From positions 1 to 64,000 of the forward strand of contig CAMENP010000006.1 of assembly GCA_945928575.1 (NCBI GenBank): a stretch of DNA of 64,000 nucleotides, read 5' to 3'. This DNA is from an uncultured Butyrivibrio sp. (GTDB lineage Bacteria; Bacillota; Clostridia; Lachnospirales; Lachnospiraceae). Below are positions 17,136 to 25,872 of the stretch, one piece after another. Position 1 is the first letter of the stretch; the number at the start of each line of letters is the position of its first letter. Position numbers and translations under genes: made by a program. The notes under the pieces are model-generated. The model did not search any database, was not told the DNA's origin, and worked only from the letters and a program-made list of their open reading frames with translations.

Positions 17136-17900
17136 CTATTCGGCCAGAATATTCATATATCCGCCAAGGTTTTTCTTCATCTTGGCAAGTGCTTTGGTAT
17201 GAAGCTGTGACACTCTTGATTCCGACACTTCTAATACAGCGCTGATTTCCTTGAGTGTCATATCTTCATAGTAATACAACATTACCACCTTTTTTTCCTT
17301 TTCGGTAAGCTGATCAAGTGATTCAGCTATCATTCTGGTCAGTTCTTCCTTCTCCACTATCTTCTCAGGCTGCTCAAAATGTGAATTGGATGCTGCATCC
17401 ATCTTCACTTCGCTGCCTTGCTCAACAAACTCATCCAGCGAAACAAGGTTTGTTATTTTGGTCTGACCCTGCCATGCATAAAATTCATCCAGCGAAATTT
17501 CCATCTCAGCTGCAAGTTCTTCATCCGTGGCAGTTCTTCCGTATTCTGTTTCTATTTTGGAATAAGCTGCATCTATTTTTTTCTGTTTCTGTCTTACCGA
17601 GCGCGGAATCCAGTCCATCTTCCTGATCTGATCAAGAATGGCTCCTCTGATTCTCAAGCTGGCATATGTCTCGAATTTAACATTCTTATCGCAATCAAAT
17701 TTATCTATGGCATCGATAAGCCCAAATATGCCGTAACTTACAAGATCTTCATACTCAACCGTATATCCGAGATACATACTCAGACGTCCGGCAACAAGTT
17801 TTACAAGCTGCGAATATTCTATTATAATCTGTTCCCTAAGCTGTGGGGTTCTTTTCTCACGAAAAGCCGCCCATAATTTATTTCTGCCATTCTCGTCCAT
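17136..17900 (-). CDS. fliA: Flagellar sigma factor sigma-28 (FliA/SigD)
   Basis: RNA polymerase sigma factor of 254 residues, expected to direct transcription of late flagellar and chemotaxis genes. Region 2 is clear (YEDLVSYGIFGLIDAIDKFD through FETYASLRIRGAILDQIRKMDWIPRSVR in two parts, about 50-108), a region 3 helix set follows (TATDEELAAEM), and region 4 has a DNA-binding helix-turn-helix (LKEISAVLEVSESRVSQLH, about 215-235). The position after cheD near the end of the fla-che operon is the same as B. subtilis sigD. Its anti-sigma factor FlgM is not encoded in this window. Confidence 0.95.
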   Translation of the reverse strand: MDENGRNKLWAAFREKRTPQLREQIIIEYSQLVKLVAGRLSMYLGYTVEYEDLVSYGIFGLIDAIDKFDCDKNVKFETYASLRIRGAILDQIRKMDWIPRSVRQKQKKIDAAYSKIETEYGRTATDEELAAEMEISLDEFYAWQGQTKITNLVSLDEFVEQGSEVKMDAASNSHFEQPEKIVEKEELTRMIAESLDQLTEKEKKVVMLYYYEDMTLKEISAVLEVSESRVSQLHTKALAKMKKNLGGYMNILAE

Positions 17901-17930
17901 CTTATATTACCTCAATATCGTATAATACAA

Positions 17931-18212
17931 TCAGGCCTGATTCTCTTCTTCATCCACTGTCTTAACACCGTCTTCTTCACCGGTTTCTTCGGTTTCGGAT
18001 TCCTCCTTGACTTCTTCTTCCGGTTCTTTGGTATTAAGTTTGACCAATACTGCCCTGAATATCAAACCCACTATGTAGAAACCAAGCATTACCGCCAACA
18101 CGATAAGTACCGATGTAATTGAATTATTATGATTCAATATAAATACAATACTTACTGCCAGGCCTGCAATAAGAGCTATCACCAGAGGCAGGAATTTGTG
18201 TTCTCTTTGCAT
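17931..18212 (-). CDS. Small two-helix membrane protein of unknown function
   Basis: A 93-residue protein with two hydrophobic helices (about 8-26 and 32-55) and a strongly acidic C-terminal tail (about 62-93, mostly Glu). No known domain is recognised. It has a GAGGT ribosome site and lies between cheD (9 bases) and fliA (30 bases) in the operon. The orientation is probably N-in/C-in by the positive-inside rule. It could scaffold a motility component at the membrane; this is only inferred from context. Confidence 0.6.
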   Translation of the reverse strand: MQREHKFLPLVIALIAGLAVSIVFILNHNNSITSVLIVLAVMLGFYIVGLIFRAVLVKLNTKEPEEEVKEESETEETGEEDGVKTVDEEENQA

Positions 18213-18221
18213 AACATACCT

Positions 18222-18713
18222 CTATATAACTTTAATGTCCTTGCCTACCGCTTTGATTGTCAGGCTTCCGTCTTCCGCATAAAACTCTATGGTTCGGCCA
18301 TAGTTAAGTCCGACATCTTCAGCAATTATGGCAATGCCATTCTCGCTAAGATTAAGTCTTGCCGCTTCAATATTATTCTCTCCGACATTCAGTCCGGGAA
18401 GATTTACGCTGGCTGACATTGCAAACATCCTTGCCCCACCTGCAATTTTGGCTACCATTCTCGACTTGCGGGCTCCGGCTTCTTCCATAAGCCGTATCAG
18501 TTCCCTGATACCCGTATCTCCGAATTTAGCTATGTTCTGATTACTTTTAATTTTAGTACTGTCAGGAAGCATATAATGTACCATTCCGGCTATTTTTGCA
18601 ACAGGATCATATAAGCAAGCACCGATACACGAACCAAGTCCCAAAGTTGTCAAGGCGTCCGGTGCTTTGCATATTTTTAAATCTGCCATCCCGACTTTAA
18701 TCATATTACCCAT
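18222..18713 (-). CDS. cheD: Chemoreceptor glutamine deamidase CheD
   Basis: A 163-residue enzyme that deamidates glutamines in methyl-accepting receptors and, in the B. subtilis system, shuttles between receptors and CheC. The catalytic cysteine lies in LGSCIGACLYD (near 29) and the histidine in MVHYMLP (near 46). KIAGGARMF (near 90) and the glycine-rich NIEAARLNLSENGI region are conserved. A second in-frame ATG three codons downstream (18704) is also possible. It sits next to cheC, its partner phosphatase. Confidence 0.94.
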   Translation of the reverse strand: MGNMIKVGMADLKICKAPDALTTLGLGSCIGACLYDPVAKIAGMVHYMLPDSTKIKSNQNIAKFGDTGIRELIRLMEEAGARKSRMVAKIAGGARMFAMSASVNLPGLNVGENNIEAARLNLSENGIAIIAEDVGLNYGRTIEFYAEDGSLTIKAVGKDIKVI

Positions 18714-18754
18714 CTTGTCATATCCATTTCAGGTAAAATATTAAATACCCGCCT

Positions 18755-19375
18755 TTATATTTCTATTCCTAATGATGTAAGTATCTTTCCGTAGGAATCA
18801 ACTTCCGGAACCATTACTATGTATCCGTTAAGGAAATCGTCTTCTCCTAACTGTGTCTCAATAAAAAGAACTTTATCACCTATTTTGCCATATTCAATAG
18901 CCGGCACACTTAATATTGCTCCTGCCATATCTATGGTCGTTGCCGGCACAGTAGCCGTAATCTTCAGTCCTGTAAGTGAGGAAAGCGCAGACAAATATGA
19001 GCCTGCAATAATGTTACCTATCTCACCAAGTGCAGAATACTCCATTTCACCAAATTCCGCATCGGGCGCCGAATCGGTTCCCATCAGCATATTAACTATT
19101 CTGTGAGCCGAATCGACTTTGAGTAAGAACATCATCGTTCCTGTTATGTCACCTTCCATACCTAACATTATCCCGACAATAACCATCTCTTCAGATCCGA
19201 TTATGCCGGAGATGTCGCTAAGTGGCACCAGGGCAACTTTTGGCACATTCATGTCTATCTTCATGTTAATCATCTGCGATAATGCTGTAGTCGCATTACC
19301 TGCACCAATATTACCAATCTCCTTAAGTACATCAAACTGCATGTCAGTAAGTGTATCAAGATTAATTTCCGGCAT
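18755..19375 (-). CDS. cheC: CheY-P phosphatase CheC
   Basis: A 206-residue CYX-family phosphatase that dephosphorylates CheY-P and is stimulated by CheD. Both pseudo-symmetric active-site helices are visible: LKEIGNIGAGNATTAL (about 17-32) and ALGEIGNIIAGSYLSAL (about 115-131), each with the required Glu and Asn. This fits the bacilli/clostridia adaptation pathway, in which CheC and CheD complement methylation by CheB. The start follows GGACGGTGA. It lies between cheW and cheD. Confidence 0.95.
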   Translation of the reverse strand: MPEINLDTLTDMQFDVLKEIGNIGAGNATTALSQMINMKIDMNVPKVALVPLSDISGIIGSEEMVIVGIMLGMEGDITGTMMFLLKVDSAHRIVNMLMGTDSAPDAEFGEMEYSALGEIGNIIAGSYLSALSSLTGLKITATVPATTIDMAGAILSVPAIEYGKIGDKVLFIETQLGEDDFLNGYIVMVPEVDSYGKILTSLGIEI

Positions 19376-19401
19376 ATCGTCACCGTCCTTTCAGGCGTAT
19401 A

Positions 19402-19863
19402 TTACGCTTGTTCTTTATCGTTAATTACTGTCTGAATATTAAGAATAGATATAAGCTCGTCCTTGTATTTGCCCACCGCACTTATATACGACTGGCCTTC
19501 TGCGTCAGTGCTTATACTGTTTCTCTCAATCTGGTCTTCCTCAAGTGTCACAACTTCTTTGACTGAATCAACAATGAATCCTACCGTCGCCTGCTGCTCA
19601 GGTTTAATGATGATTATCCTTGTTGCATTGGTAAATTCATCGTCTTCTATTCCGAATCTTCTTCTGAGGCTCATTACAGGTACAATCTCGCCACGAAGGT
19701 TAATAACACCGACAAAATACTTCTGTGCCTTAGGTACTCTTGTAATCTGCTGCATTCTTACGATGTTATCAACGATCTTGATGTTGATACCGTATTGCTC
19801 ATTTCCGATTCTTACAATAATAAACTGGTTGGTTGAAATATCGTTATTAGCTGTTTTTTCCAT
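19402..19863 (-). CDS. cheW: Chemotaxis coupling protein CheW
   Basis: A 153-residue SH3-like adaptor that links CheA to receptors in the polar array. The whole protein is a single CheW domain: IVRIGNEQYGINIKIVDNIV near the N-terminus, FVGVINLRGEIVPVMSLRRR (about 46-65), and VGFIVDSVKEVVTL near 95. The strong AGGAGGGG site suggests good expression. The gene is 11 bases after cheA. Only one CheW is encoded in the window, and CheV was not seen. Confidence 0.96.
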   Translation of the reverse strand: MEKTANNDISTNQFIIVRIGNEQYGINIKIVDNIVRMQQITRVPKAQKYFVGVINLRGEIVPVMSLRRRFGIEDDEFTNATRIIIIKPEQQATVGFIVDSVKEVVTLEEDQIERNSISTDAEGQSYISAVGKYKDELISILNIQTVINDKEQA

Positions 19864-19874
19864 ATCTGCCCCTC

Positions 19875-21920
19875 CTATACAATAGCATTGGCATCAATGA
19901 TAAGAGCAACATCACCATCACCAAGAATGGTCGCACCACTTATCATTTTATTTATGTTAATATATTTGCCGAGTGATTTGATAACAATTTCCATCTGTCC
20001 GATAAGGCTGTCAACTACGAGACCCGCCTGCTTGTCGACTTTCTTGATAATGACAACCGTAAGGTTCTCTGCATCTTCGGCAGTGTCAGGAACTTCAAGC
20101 AATTCTCCGAGTCTGATAAGAGGAATTACATTGCCTCTGAGATTAATAACTTCCTTACCCTGAACATGCTTAATCTCTTCAACAGGTATATCTTCAACGG
20201 TCTGTATTGAACCGAGTGAAATAGCATATTGTTCACTGCCGATTTTAACCATCAGTGCCTGAATTATGGCAAGTGTAAGAGGAAGTCTTATTGTAAATGT
20301 ACTTCCTTCGCCTACAACGCTATGGCATTCGACATCGCCGCCAAGGCCTTCAATCTTAGACTTAACAACATCAAGTCCTACTCCTCGGCCCGATACATCC
20401 GTAATCTTCTCAGATGTAGAGAAGCTCGGTTTGAAAAGAAGCTCGATAATCTCTTTATCCGTCATGCTTTCAGCCTGTTCCGGTGTGATTGTACCTTTCT
20501 CAAGCGCTTTATTTCTGACTTTCTCAATGTTAATTCCGGCACCGTCATCCCTTACTTCGATAACAACGTTATTACCGTCCTGATATGCATCAAGGAATAT
20601 AGAACCTACTTCAGGTTTACCAAGTCTGATACGTTCCTCAGGGCTTTCAAGTCCGTGGTCTGCCGAATTACGGAGAAGATGCATAAGAGGATCACCAATC
20701 TCATCTATAACTGTTCTGTCAAGTTCGGTATCCTCACCTGTCATGTACAATTCCATTTTCTTGTTAAGTTTCTTGGAGAGATCTCTTATCATTCTAGGGA
20801 ATCTGTTGACAACGGTTTCAATAGGAACCATTCGTACATTCATGACTGACTCATGAAGATTAGTGGTAACTCTCTCAAGATATTCTATCTGTTCGTTAAA
20901 ATTCTGGCTGTGCTGAATCTGTTCTGCCGCATTGGATGCAACCAGTCCGTTCTTAGCAATAATAAGCTCACTGACAAGGTTCATGAGGACATCGAGTTTC
21001 TCTATATCCACACGCACCGATCTGTTTACTACAGGCTTTGATGATGTCTTAGCCTGTGCCGGTTTGGAATTATCTCTTGCCGGCGCATTACTGTGACCTG
21101 CTGTATCGGCTTTGGCTTCTTCCTTAGCTGCCTCTTCTTTGATAACAATCTGTTCGCCTTCAGCATCCTTTATCTCGGATACATTCTTGACTGCTGCAAC
21201 AACTTTATCAAGAGGTTCTTTGGATATTATGAACATACTGAAATCAAGGTCAAACTTCTCGTCTTCGATATCCTGTGTGGACGGAATGGATTTAATGATT
21301 TCACCAAGTTCTTCCAGATTCTTGAATACAAGAAACGCTCTGGCTGCTTTCAATATACAGTTCGGGTCAATATGTACATTGACTCCGTACACGTTCATGC
21401 CATTTTTTCCTGCTTCGATCATTGCATGTTTCTCAAAATCGGCAAATTTGACATCGGATAATTTGGTTGATACCGATGCTCCGGTCTGCTGCTGTGCAGG
21501 TGCTGCCGGTGCTTCTGCCTGTGCAGGTGCTGCCTGATTTCCGTTAAGGAAATCATTAAGAAGCTTGATTATCGGCTCGTTATCCTCAGTTCCTTCATCC
21601 TGAGTATTAATAATATTGTCAAGATATGCTTCCAACGCATCAAGGCACTGGAACAAAGTGTCCACAAGTTCTGAGGTCACTTTCATCTTATCATTACGGA
21701 TCTCCGAAAATACATTTTCCATATTATGGGTAAGGCTCTGCATTCTCTTATATCCCATTGTTCCGGCCATTCCTTTAAGCGAATGCGCCGCACGGAAAAT
21801 TTCATTAATAGTGTCTTTATTTTCCGGTTCTTTTTCCAATACGAGGAGATTCTCGCTAAGGCTCTGAAGGTGTTCCTTAGTCTCCTCCACAAAAATTTCA
21901 AGATACTGGCTAACGTCCAT
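19875..21920 (-). CDS. cheA: Chemotaxis histidine kinase CheA
   Basis: A 681-residue kinase that phosphorylates CheY and CheB on receptor cue. Domains in order: P1/HPt with phospho-His in AAHSLKGMAGTMG (near 46); a Pro/Ala-rich linker (about 130-148); a P2-like CheY/CheB-binding region (about 150-260); a second Ala/Lys linker; P3 dimerisation from about 300 (VRVDIEKLDVLMNLVSELI); a HATPase with DDGAGIN and GRGVGLDVV; and a C-terminal CheW-like domain (about 545-681). The start at 21920 directly follows the cheB stop, with a GGGGGT site. Confidence 0.97.
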   Translation of the reverse strand: MDVSQYLEIFVEETKEHLQSLSENLLVLEKEPENKDTINEIFRAAHSLKGMAGTMGYKRMQSLTHNMENVFSEIRNDKMKVTSELVDTLFQCLDALEAYLDNIINTQDEGTEDNEPIIKLLNDFLNGNQAAPAQAEAPAAPAQQQTGASVSTKLSDVKFADFEKHAMIEAGKNGMNVYGVNVHIDPNCILKAARAFLVFKNLEELGEIIKSIPSTQDIEDEKFDLDFSMFIISKEPLDKVVAAVKNVSEIKDAEGEQIVIKEEAAKEEAKADTAGHSNAPARDNSKPAQAKTSSKPVVNRSVRVDIEKLDVLMNLVSELIIAKNGLVASNAAEQIQHSQNFNEQIEYLERVTTNLHESVMNVRMVPIETVVNRFPRMIRDLSKKLNKKMELYMTGEDTELDRTVIDEIGDPLMHLLRNSADHGLESPEERIRLGKPEVGSIFLDAYQDGNNVVIEVRDDGAGINIEKVRNKALEKGTITPEQAESMTDKEIIELLFKPSFSTSEKITDVSGRGVGLDVVKSKIEGLGGDVECHSVVGEGSTFTIRLPLTLAIIQALMVKIGSEQYAISLGSIQTVEDIPVEEIKHVQGKEVINLRGNVIPLIRLGELLEVPDTAEDAENLTVVIIKKVDKQAGLVVDSLIGQMEIVIKSLGKYININKMISGATILGDGDVALIIDANAIV

Positions 21921-22988
21921 TTACATTACCCCCACGTTCTTAATAATACTTTCTGAAATTTTGTTAAGCGGTTGTATTTCATCGGCAAGCCCTGCTTCCG
22001 CTATAGCCCTCGGCATGCCATATACCACACAGGATTCTGCATCCTGGGCGATCACATGAACTCTGCGGCCTGTATTAACAAGGGATTTTATTCCCTTGGT
22101 TCCGTCCGCGCCCATTCCTGTAAGCACCACGCAGGTTATATCATCATAATCTGTGTCTGACAATGATTCAAACATAATGTTGGCACATGGTCTCAATCCT
22201 TCAACCGGCGGCTGGTCAGAATATCGTATAACATGATTCTTTCCGCTTTGCGCGATTATAATATGCATTCCGCCCGGTGCTATGTAAACATGTCCTTTTT
22301 CGATAATCTCTCCATCCTCGGCTTCCTTGACGGCTGCCTTGCTGAGAGAATTGAGCCTCATAGCTAAAGATGCTGTAAATCCCTTTGGCATATGCTGTAC
22401 AAGAACAACCCCGGCATCGAGATTCTCCGGCAGATATGGTATAACATGCTGGAGTGACTTAGGTCCTCCGGTCGAACATGCCATTGCAACGATCTTATTC
22501 GTGCCAGGCTTAATATGTTTGACCGAATCAGTCCGAACCGCCGTATGTTCTGGCATAGCGGCCTCGGGCACACGGTTAAAATCGCTTCCTGTAACCATCT
22601 CGATTACTCTAAGAATCTTATTCTTAAATCCGTCACCTTTAACTTCATAAAAGTTCTCCGGTTTCTTTACAAAATCGAGTGCTCCAAGTTCGAGTGCCCT
22701 TAAAGTTTCCTTTGCGCCCTCGATTGCAACCGTGCTCACGACAACCACTGCTTCATGCATATGATTTTTCTGTAGCATCTCAAGCATCTCAAGTCCGTTC
22801 ATCTTCGGCATATTAATATCGAGTATTACAAGATCATAATATCCCGGGTGCGCTACAAGCTTGTCCAGACCATCAACGCCGTCAACTGCTGTGTCCAACA
22901 CTTCATATTCACTGTTCTGTTTTATTATATCAGATATGACCCTTCTCATAAGTGCAGAGTCATCAATAATTAAAAATTTTCTTCCCAT
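21921..22988 (-). CDS. cheB: Protein-glutamate methylesterase CheB
   Basis: A 355-residue response regulator/esterase that removes methyl groups from receptors after phosphorylation by CheA. The receiver domain (about 1-125) has LIIDDSALMRR, the phospho-Asp in VILDINMPKMNGLEML and the conserved Lys in FVKKP. The C-terminal esterase (about 160-355) carries the triad: Ser in ACSTGGPKSLQ, His in QHMPKGFT, and Asp in LTGMGADGTKG. The ATG at 22988 is preferred (AGGTGA 7 bases upstream) over a GTG at 22997. The matching methyltransferase cheR is not in the window. Confidence 0.96.
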   Translation of the reverse strand: MGRKFLIIDDSALMRRVISDIIKQNSEYEVLDTAVDGVDGLDKLVAHPGYYDLVILDINMPKMNGLEMLEMLQKNHMHEAVVVVSTVAIEGAKETLRALELGALDFVKKPENFYEVKGDGFKNKILRVIEMVTGSDFNRVPEAAMPEHTAVRTDSVKHIKPGTNKIVAMACSTGGPKSLQHVIPYLPENLDAGVVLVQHMPKGFTASLAMRLNSLSKAAVKEAEDGEIIEKGHVYIAPGGMHIIIAQSGKNHVIRYSDQPPVEGLRPCANIMFESLSDTDYDDITCVVLTGMGADGTKGIKSLVNTGRRVHVIAQDAESCVVYGMPRAIAEAGLADEIQPLNKISESIIKNVGVM

Positions 22989-22993
22989 ATAGA

Positions 22994-23722
22994 TCACCTG
23001 TTATTTTTTCTGATCTTTCGCTCTTCCTGGAAAATGTATTTAATGAGCATTTCACGGTTTTCCTTTGATATATTTCTGAATTCAACACGATGTTCATACT
23101 TACCGTGATGCTGCGGAACCCCGAATGACATAATTACATCGGCAGCAAGTACATATCTTACAATATTGCCTTCATAATCAATATCAAATACTACAGCAAG
23201 TTTATTTCCTTTTTCAACAAGTCCGTCGCCGGTAAATCTTAATCCGCCTCCGCTTATATCAATTGTGTCTCCAGTATGATATTCCGACAGATTCTCAAGC
23301 CTTTCAGGAAGTTCCTCCTCGTTTGCCATAGTATTGCTTTCCGTTTCGGTTATCTGTATATACCTCACGGGAATATTAAGTTCAAGTCTGTAATACTGCC
23401 TTCTCTGGTATTTGACAGGTTCAGTCAGAAGTTCAATATCCATCATATAGATATTGTTTATTTTGAATCTGTCAATTATGATCACCCTGCATTGATACAA
23501 ACCTTTTGCCGTGTAGAAAAAAGCATCGAATTTTTTTCCTTTTGACAACGGTATTATCCTTCCGTGCTCTATAGGCATGGATACACGCAAAATGTCATCA
23601 TTCTTAATTTCAAAGACCTGGCTTGCATATGTTGCGGGTGTCAGACCGCCATTAAGCTGTTCCTTGCTTAATATATCTTTGAAATCTATTTTGTTGCCTT
23701 CTGTTATCAGTCTGTTTACCAC
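22994..23722 (-). CDS. YcgR-like PilZ-domain flagellar brake
   Basis: A 242-residue protein with an N-terminal YcgR-N-like beta-barrel domain (about 1-105) and a C-terminal PilZ domain (about 108-235). The PilZ c-di-GMP signature is present: QRRQYYRLELNIPVRY holds the RxxxR element and DISGGGLRF the D-x-S-x-x-G element. It should bind c-di-GMP and slow or bias the motor, as YcgR or B. subtilis DgrA/YpfA do. The GTG start is supported by GAGGT 8 bases upstream. It lies between flhG and cheB, where B. subtilis has no such gene. Confidence 0.85.
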   Translation of the reverse strand: MVNRLITEGNKIDFKDILSKEQLNGGLTPATYASQVFEIKNDDILRVSMPIEHGRIIPLSKGKKFDAFFYTAKGLYQCRVIIIDRFKINNIYMMDIELLTEPVKYQRRQYYRLELNIPVRYIQITETESNTMANEEELPERLENLSEYHTGDTIDISGGGLRFTGDGLVEKGNKLAVVFDIDYEGNIVRYVLAADVIMSFGVPQHHGKYEHRVEFRNISKENREMLIKYIFQEERKIRKNNR

Positions 23723-23756
23723 CGTTGTCTACCTCGTCATTCCTTCTCCTGTTCGG

Positions 23757-24638
23757 TTACACTCTCTTAGATGAAAATACCTTGCCGAAAAAACGTGCAA
23801 CACCTTTTGTCTGCCTTACCTGTGCCGTCTCATTTTTGGCAAGTCTCGTACTTATTGCCTGAAATGATTTTGACGCCGCCGCTGATGGGTAAGCTATAGT
23901 TACCGGTTTCTGTTTCATAACAGCTTTGTTAATATACTGGTCATATGGGATTGCACCCAGATAACTTATTTTTATCTTAAGGAAACGATTTACAACCGCA
24001 GAAAGCTTCTCATAAAGATTGGCGCTTTCATTGGCTGAATTAACTCTGTTTGCAACAATCATTACATTTGTCGACTCATAATCAAATCCGTTGTACATTG
24101 ATAACGCCTTGAGCAATGCATACGAATCGGTTATTGATGTCGGTTCAGGAGTTGTTACAAGTATTACCTCCTGGCTTGCTGCCACAAATTCAAGTACGGC
24201 AGGTGATATTCCGGCGCCTGTATCCACTATGATAACATCGGCAAGTTTTTCAAGTTCAGATATCTTATATACAAGTCGCTTGATCTGTTCGTTATCGAGA
24301 TTGACCAGTCTTGCTATTCCGGAACCTCCGGACACAAACATAACACCCTCCGGCCCTTCAGTTATAATATCTTTTATTTCTTTACCCTTGAACATCAGAT
24401 CCGCAAGTGTATATTGCGGGATCACCCCAAACATGACCTCAATATTGGCAAGCCCGAAATCTGCATCAAATATAATAACTCTTTTGCCTTGTCGTCTGAA
24501 TTGCAATGCAAGATTAATTGATACGTTGGATTTGCCAACTCCACCCTTTCCGCTTGTAACGGTTATTATCCTGGCAGAACTTTCATTTGACTGATTCTGT
24601 TTTTTAATAATTTCCCGTAATTTTTCTGCCTGATCCAT
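23757..24638 (-). CDS. flhG: MinD-like ATPase FlhG
   Basis: A 293-residue ParA/MinD-family ATPase that, with FlhF, controls flagellar number and placement and helps C-ring assembly. The deviant Walker A TSGKGGVGKSNVSINLA (about 27-43), the Walker B-like VIIFDADFGLANIEVMFG and the VDTGAGI segment are intact. A basic C-terminal tail may be an amphipathic membrane anchor. The N-terminal stretch MDQAEKLREIIKKQN matches the DQA(x)xLR motif by which FlhG stimulates FlhF. The start at 24638 follows GGAGG; an upstream in-frame ATG at 24698 would overlap flhF. Confidence 0.94.
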   Translation of the reverse strand: MDQAEKLREIIKKQNQSNESSARIITVTSGKGGVGKSNVSINLALQFRRQGKRVIIFDADFGLANIEVMFGVIPQYTLADLMFKGKEIKDIITEGPEGVMFVSGGSGIARLVNLDNEQIKRLVYKISELEKLADVIIVDTGAGISPAVLEFVAASQEVILVTTPEPTSITDSYALLKALSMYNGFDYESTNVMIVANRVNSANESANLYEKLSAVVNRFLKIKISYLGAIPYDQYINKAVMKQKPVTIAYPSAAASKSFQAISTRLAKNETAQVRQTKGVARFFGKVFSSKRV

Positions 24639-24651
24639 GTATACCTCCGTT

Positions 24652-25872
24652 TTATTCCCCGCCGAGAAGGCTTTTTGCAAGTTTCTGCACGTCAACACTC
24701 TCTATATCGTCAGGCACATTCTGTCCACATGTAGTATACGAGATAGGTGCTCCGGTATAGAGTTTAATATTCAATATATTGCCCAATGAATCCGTTTCAT
24801 CCAACTTGGTAAATAATAATCTGTAATCGTTAAGCGATTTATATGCATCACATATGTTAACCATATCCCTGTATTTGGTCGTAACACTCATCACAAGGAA
24901 TATTATGATGTCTGCATCAATACCGGAATTTCTGACGTTGGATATCATCTCGATAATTTCATCACGCTGTTCGGTATTCTTATGTGAACGTCCCGCCGTG
25001 TCGACAAAAATCATCTGGTAATCCGATAATTCTTCTATTGACTCAACTATTTCCGATGGTGAATATATTACATTGACAGGTACGTCAAGGATACTTGCAT
25101 ATGTATTAAGCTGCTCAACCGCTGCGATCCTGTATGTATCTGCAGTAATCATCGCAACACTTTTAGAACGGGTCAGTTTAAAATCCGAGGCAAGTTTGGC
25201 AATAGTCGTAGTCTTTCCGACACCCGTAGGTCCTATAAAAAATACTATTTTACGTCGTTCGTCATCTTCAATGGCTTCAGGCTCCCCAAATTTAAGGATT
25301 ATTTTCTGATATACACTTGCGAGAATACTGTCAAGATTTGACTCTTTTTTCATAGAATTTTCTATATCATTAATGATAGCATTGGCATTTTTTTCGCTGA
25401 CTTCATTCTCGAGCAATTTGTTATATATAAGCTTGAGTGATTTGAAATTGGCATTGTTCTCGGGCTTAACAGCCGGCTTTATGTCCTCTTTCTTGTCCGT
25501 CTCTTCTTCTCTTACCATCTGGTTACGGAGCATATCATGAAGGCTGTCAAGTTTCTTCTCGATTATCTCTGATTGTTTTGGGGCATGCGGATTAACGCTG
25601 TCGTCAGCAAGAAGATTTATCTGTGACTGCTGTTTCTTGATTGCCTCACTGCTTACGCGGCTGAATGTCGGCTTATTATTGTTGACATTCTGCGCGAAAT
25701 CTTTTTCTTCCAACGCTGCGGTTATTTCCACAAAATCTTTCTTGAATACTTTGGCAAGTCCTCTTTGCTTCATCGTCCTGACATTGAGTACAACGGCATT
25801 TGAGCCAAGGTCATCCTTGGCTTTCATAACTGCTTCTGTTTCATCTTTTCCGGTATACTTCTTTACTATCAT
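24652..25872 (-). CDS. flhF: SRP-type GTPase FlhF
   Basis: A 406-residue GTPase that marks the site of flagellum assembly. A basic N-terminal B domain (about 1-135) precedes the N domain helices and the G domain with P-loop FIGPTGVGKTTTIAKLA (about 210-226), the DTYRIAAVEQL effector segment, VDTAGRSHKN (G3) and TKLDETDS (G4). All GTPase motifs are intact. Its start ATG overlaps the flhA stop (TAATG). It forms a regulatory pair with FlhG directly downstream. Confidence 0.95.
   Translation of the reverse strand: MIVKKYTGKDETEAVMKAKDDLGSNAVVLNVRTMKQRGLAKVFKKDFVEITAALEEKDFAQNVNNNKPTFSRVSSEAIKKQQSQINLLADDSVNPHAPKQSEIIEKKLDSLHDMLRNQMVREEETDKKEDIKPAVKPENNANFKSLKLIYNKLLENEVSEKNANAIINDIENSMKKESNLDSILASVYQKIILKFGEPEAIEDDERRKIVFFIGPTGVGKTTTIAKLASDFKLTRSKSVAMITADTYRIAAVEQLNTYASILDVPVNVIYSPSEIVESIEELSDYQMIFVDTAGRSHKNTEQRDEIIEMISNVRNSGIDADIIIFLVMSVTTKYRDMVNICDAYKSLNDYRLLFTKLDETDSLGNILNIKLYTGAPISYTTCGQNVPDDIESVDVQKLAKSLLGGE

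Noticed and set aside
20229..20849. A 206-codon plus-strand frame within cheA
   Set aside because: Antisense shadow of cheA with Cys/Phe/Tyr-rich composition unlike real proteins of this genome.
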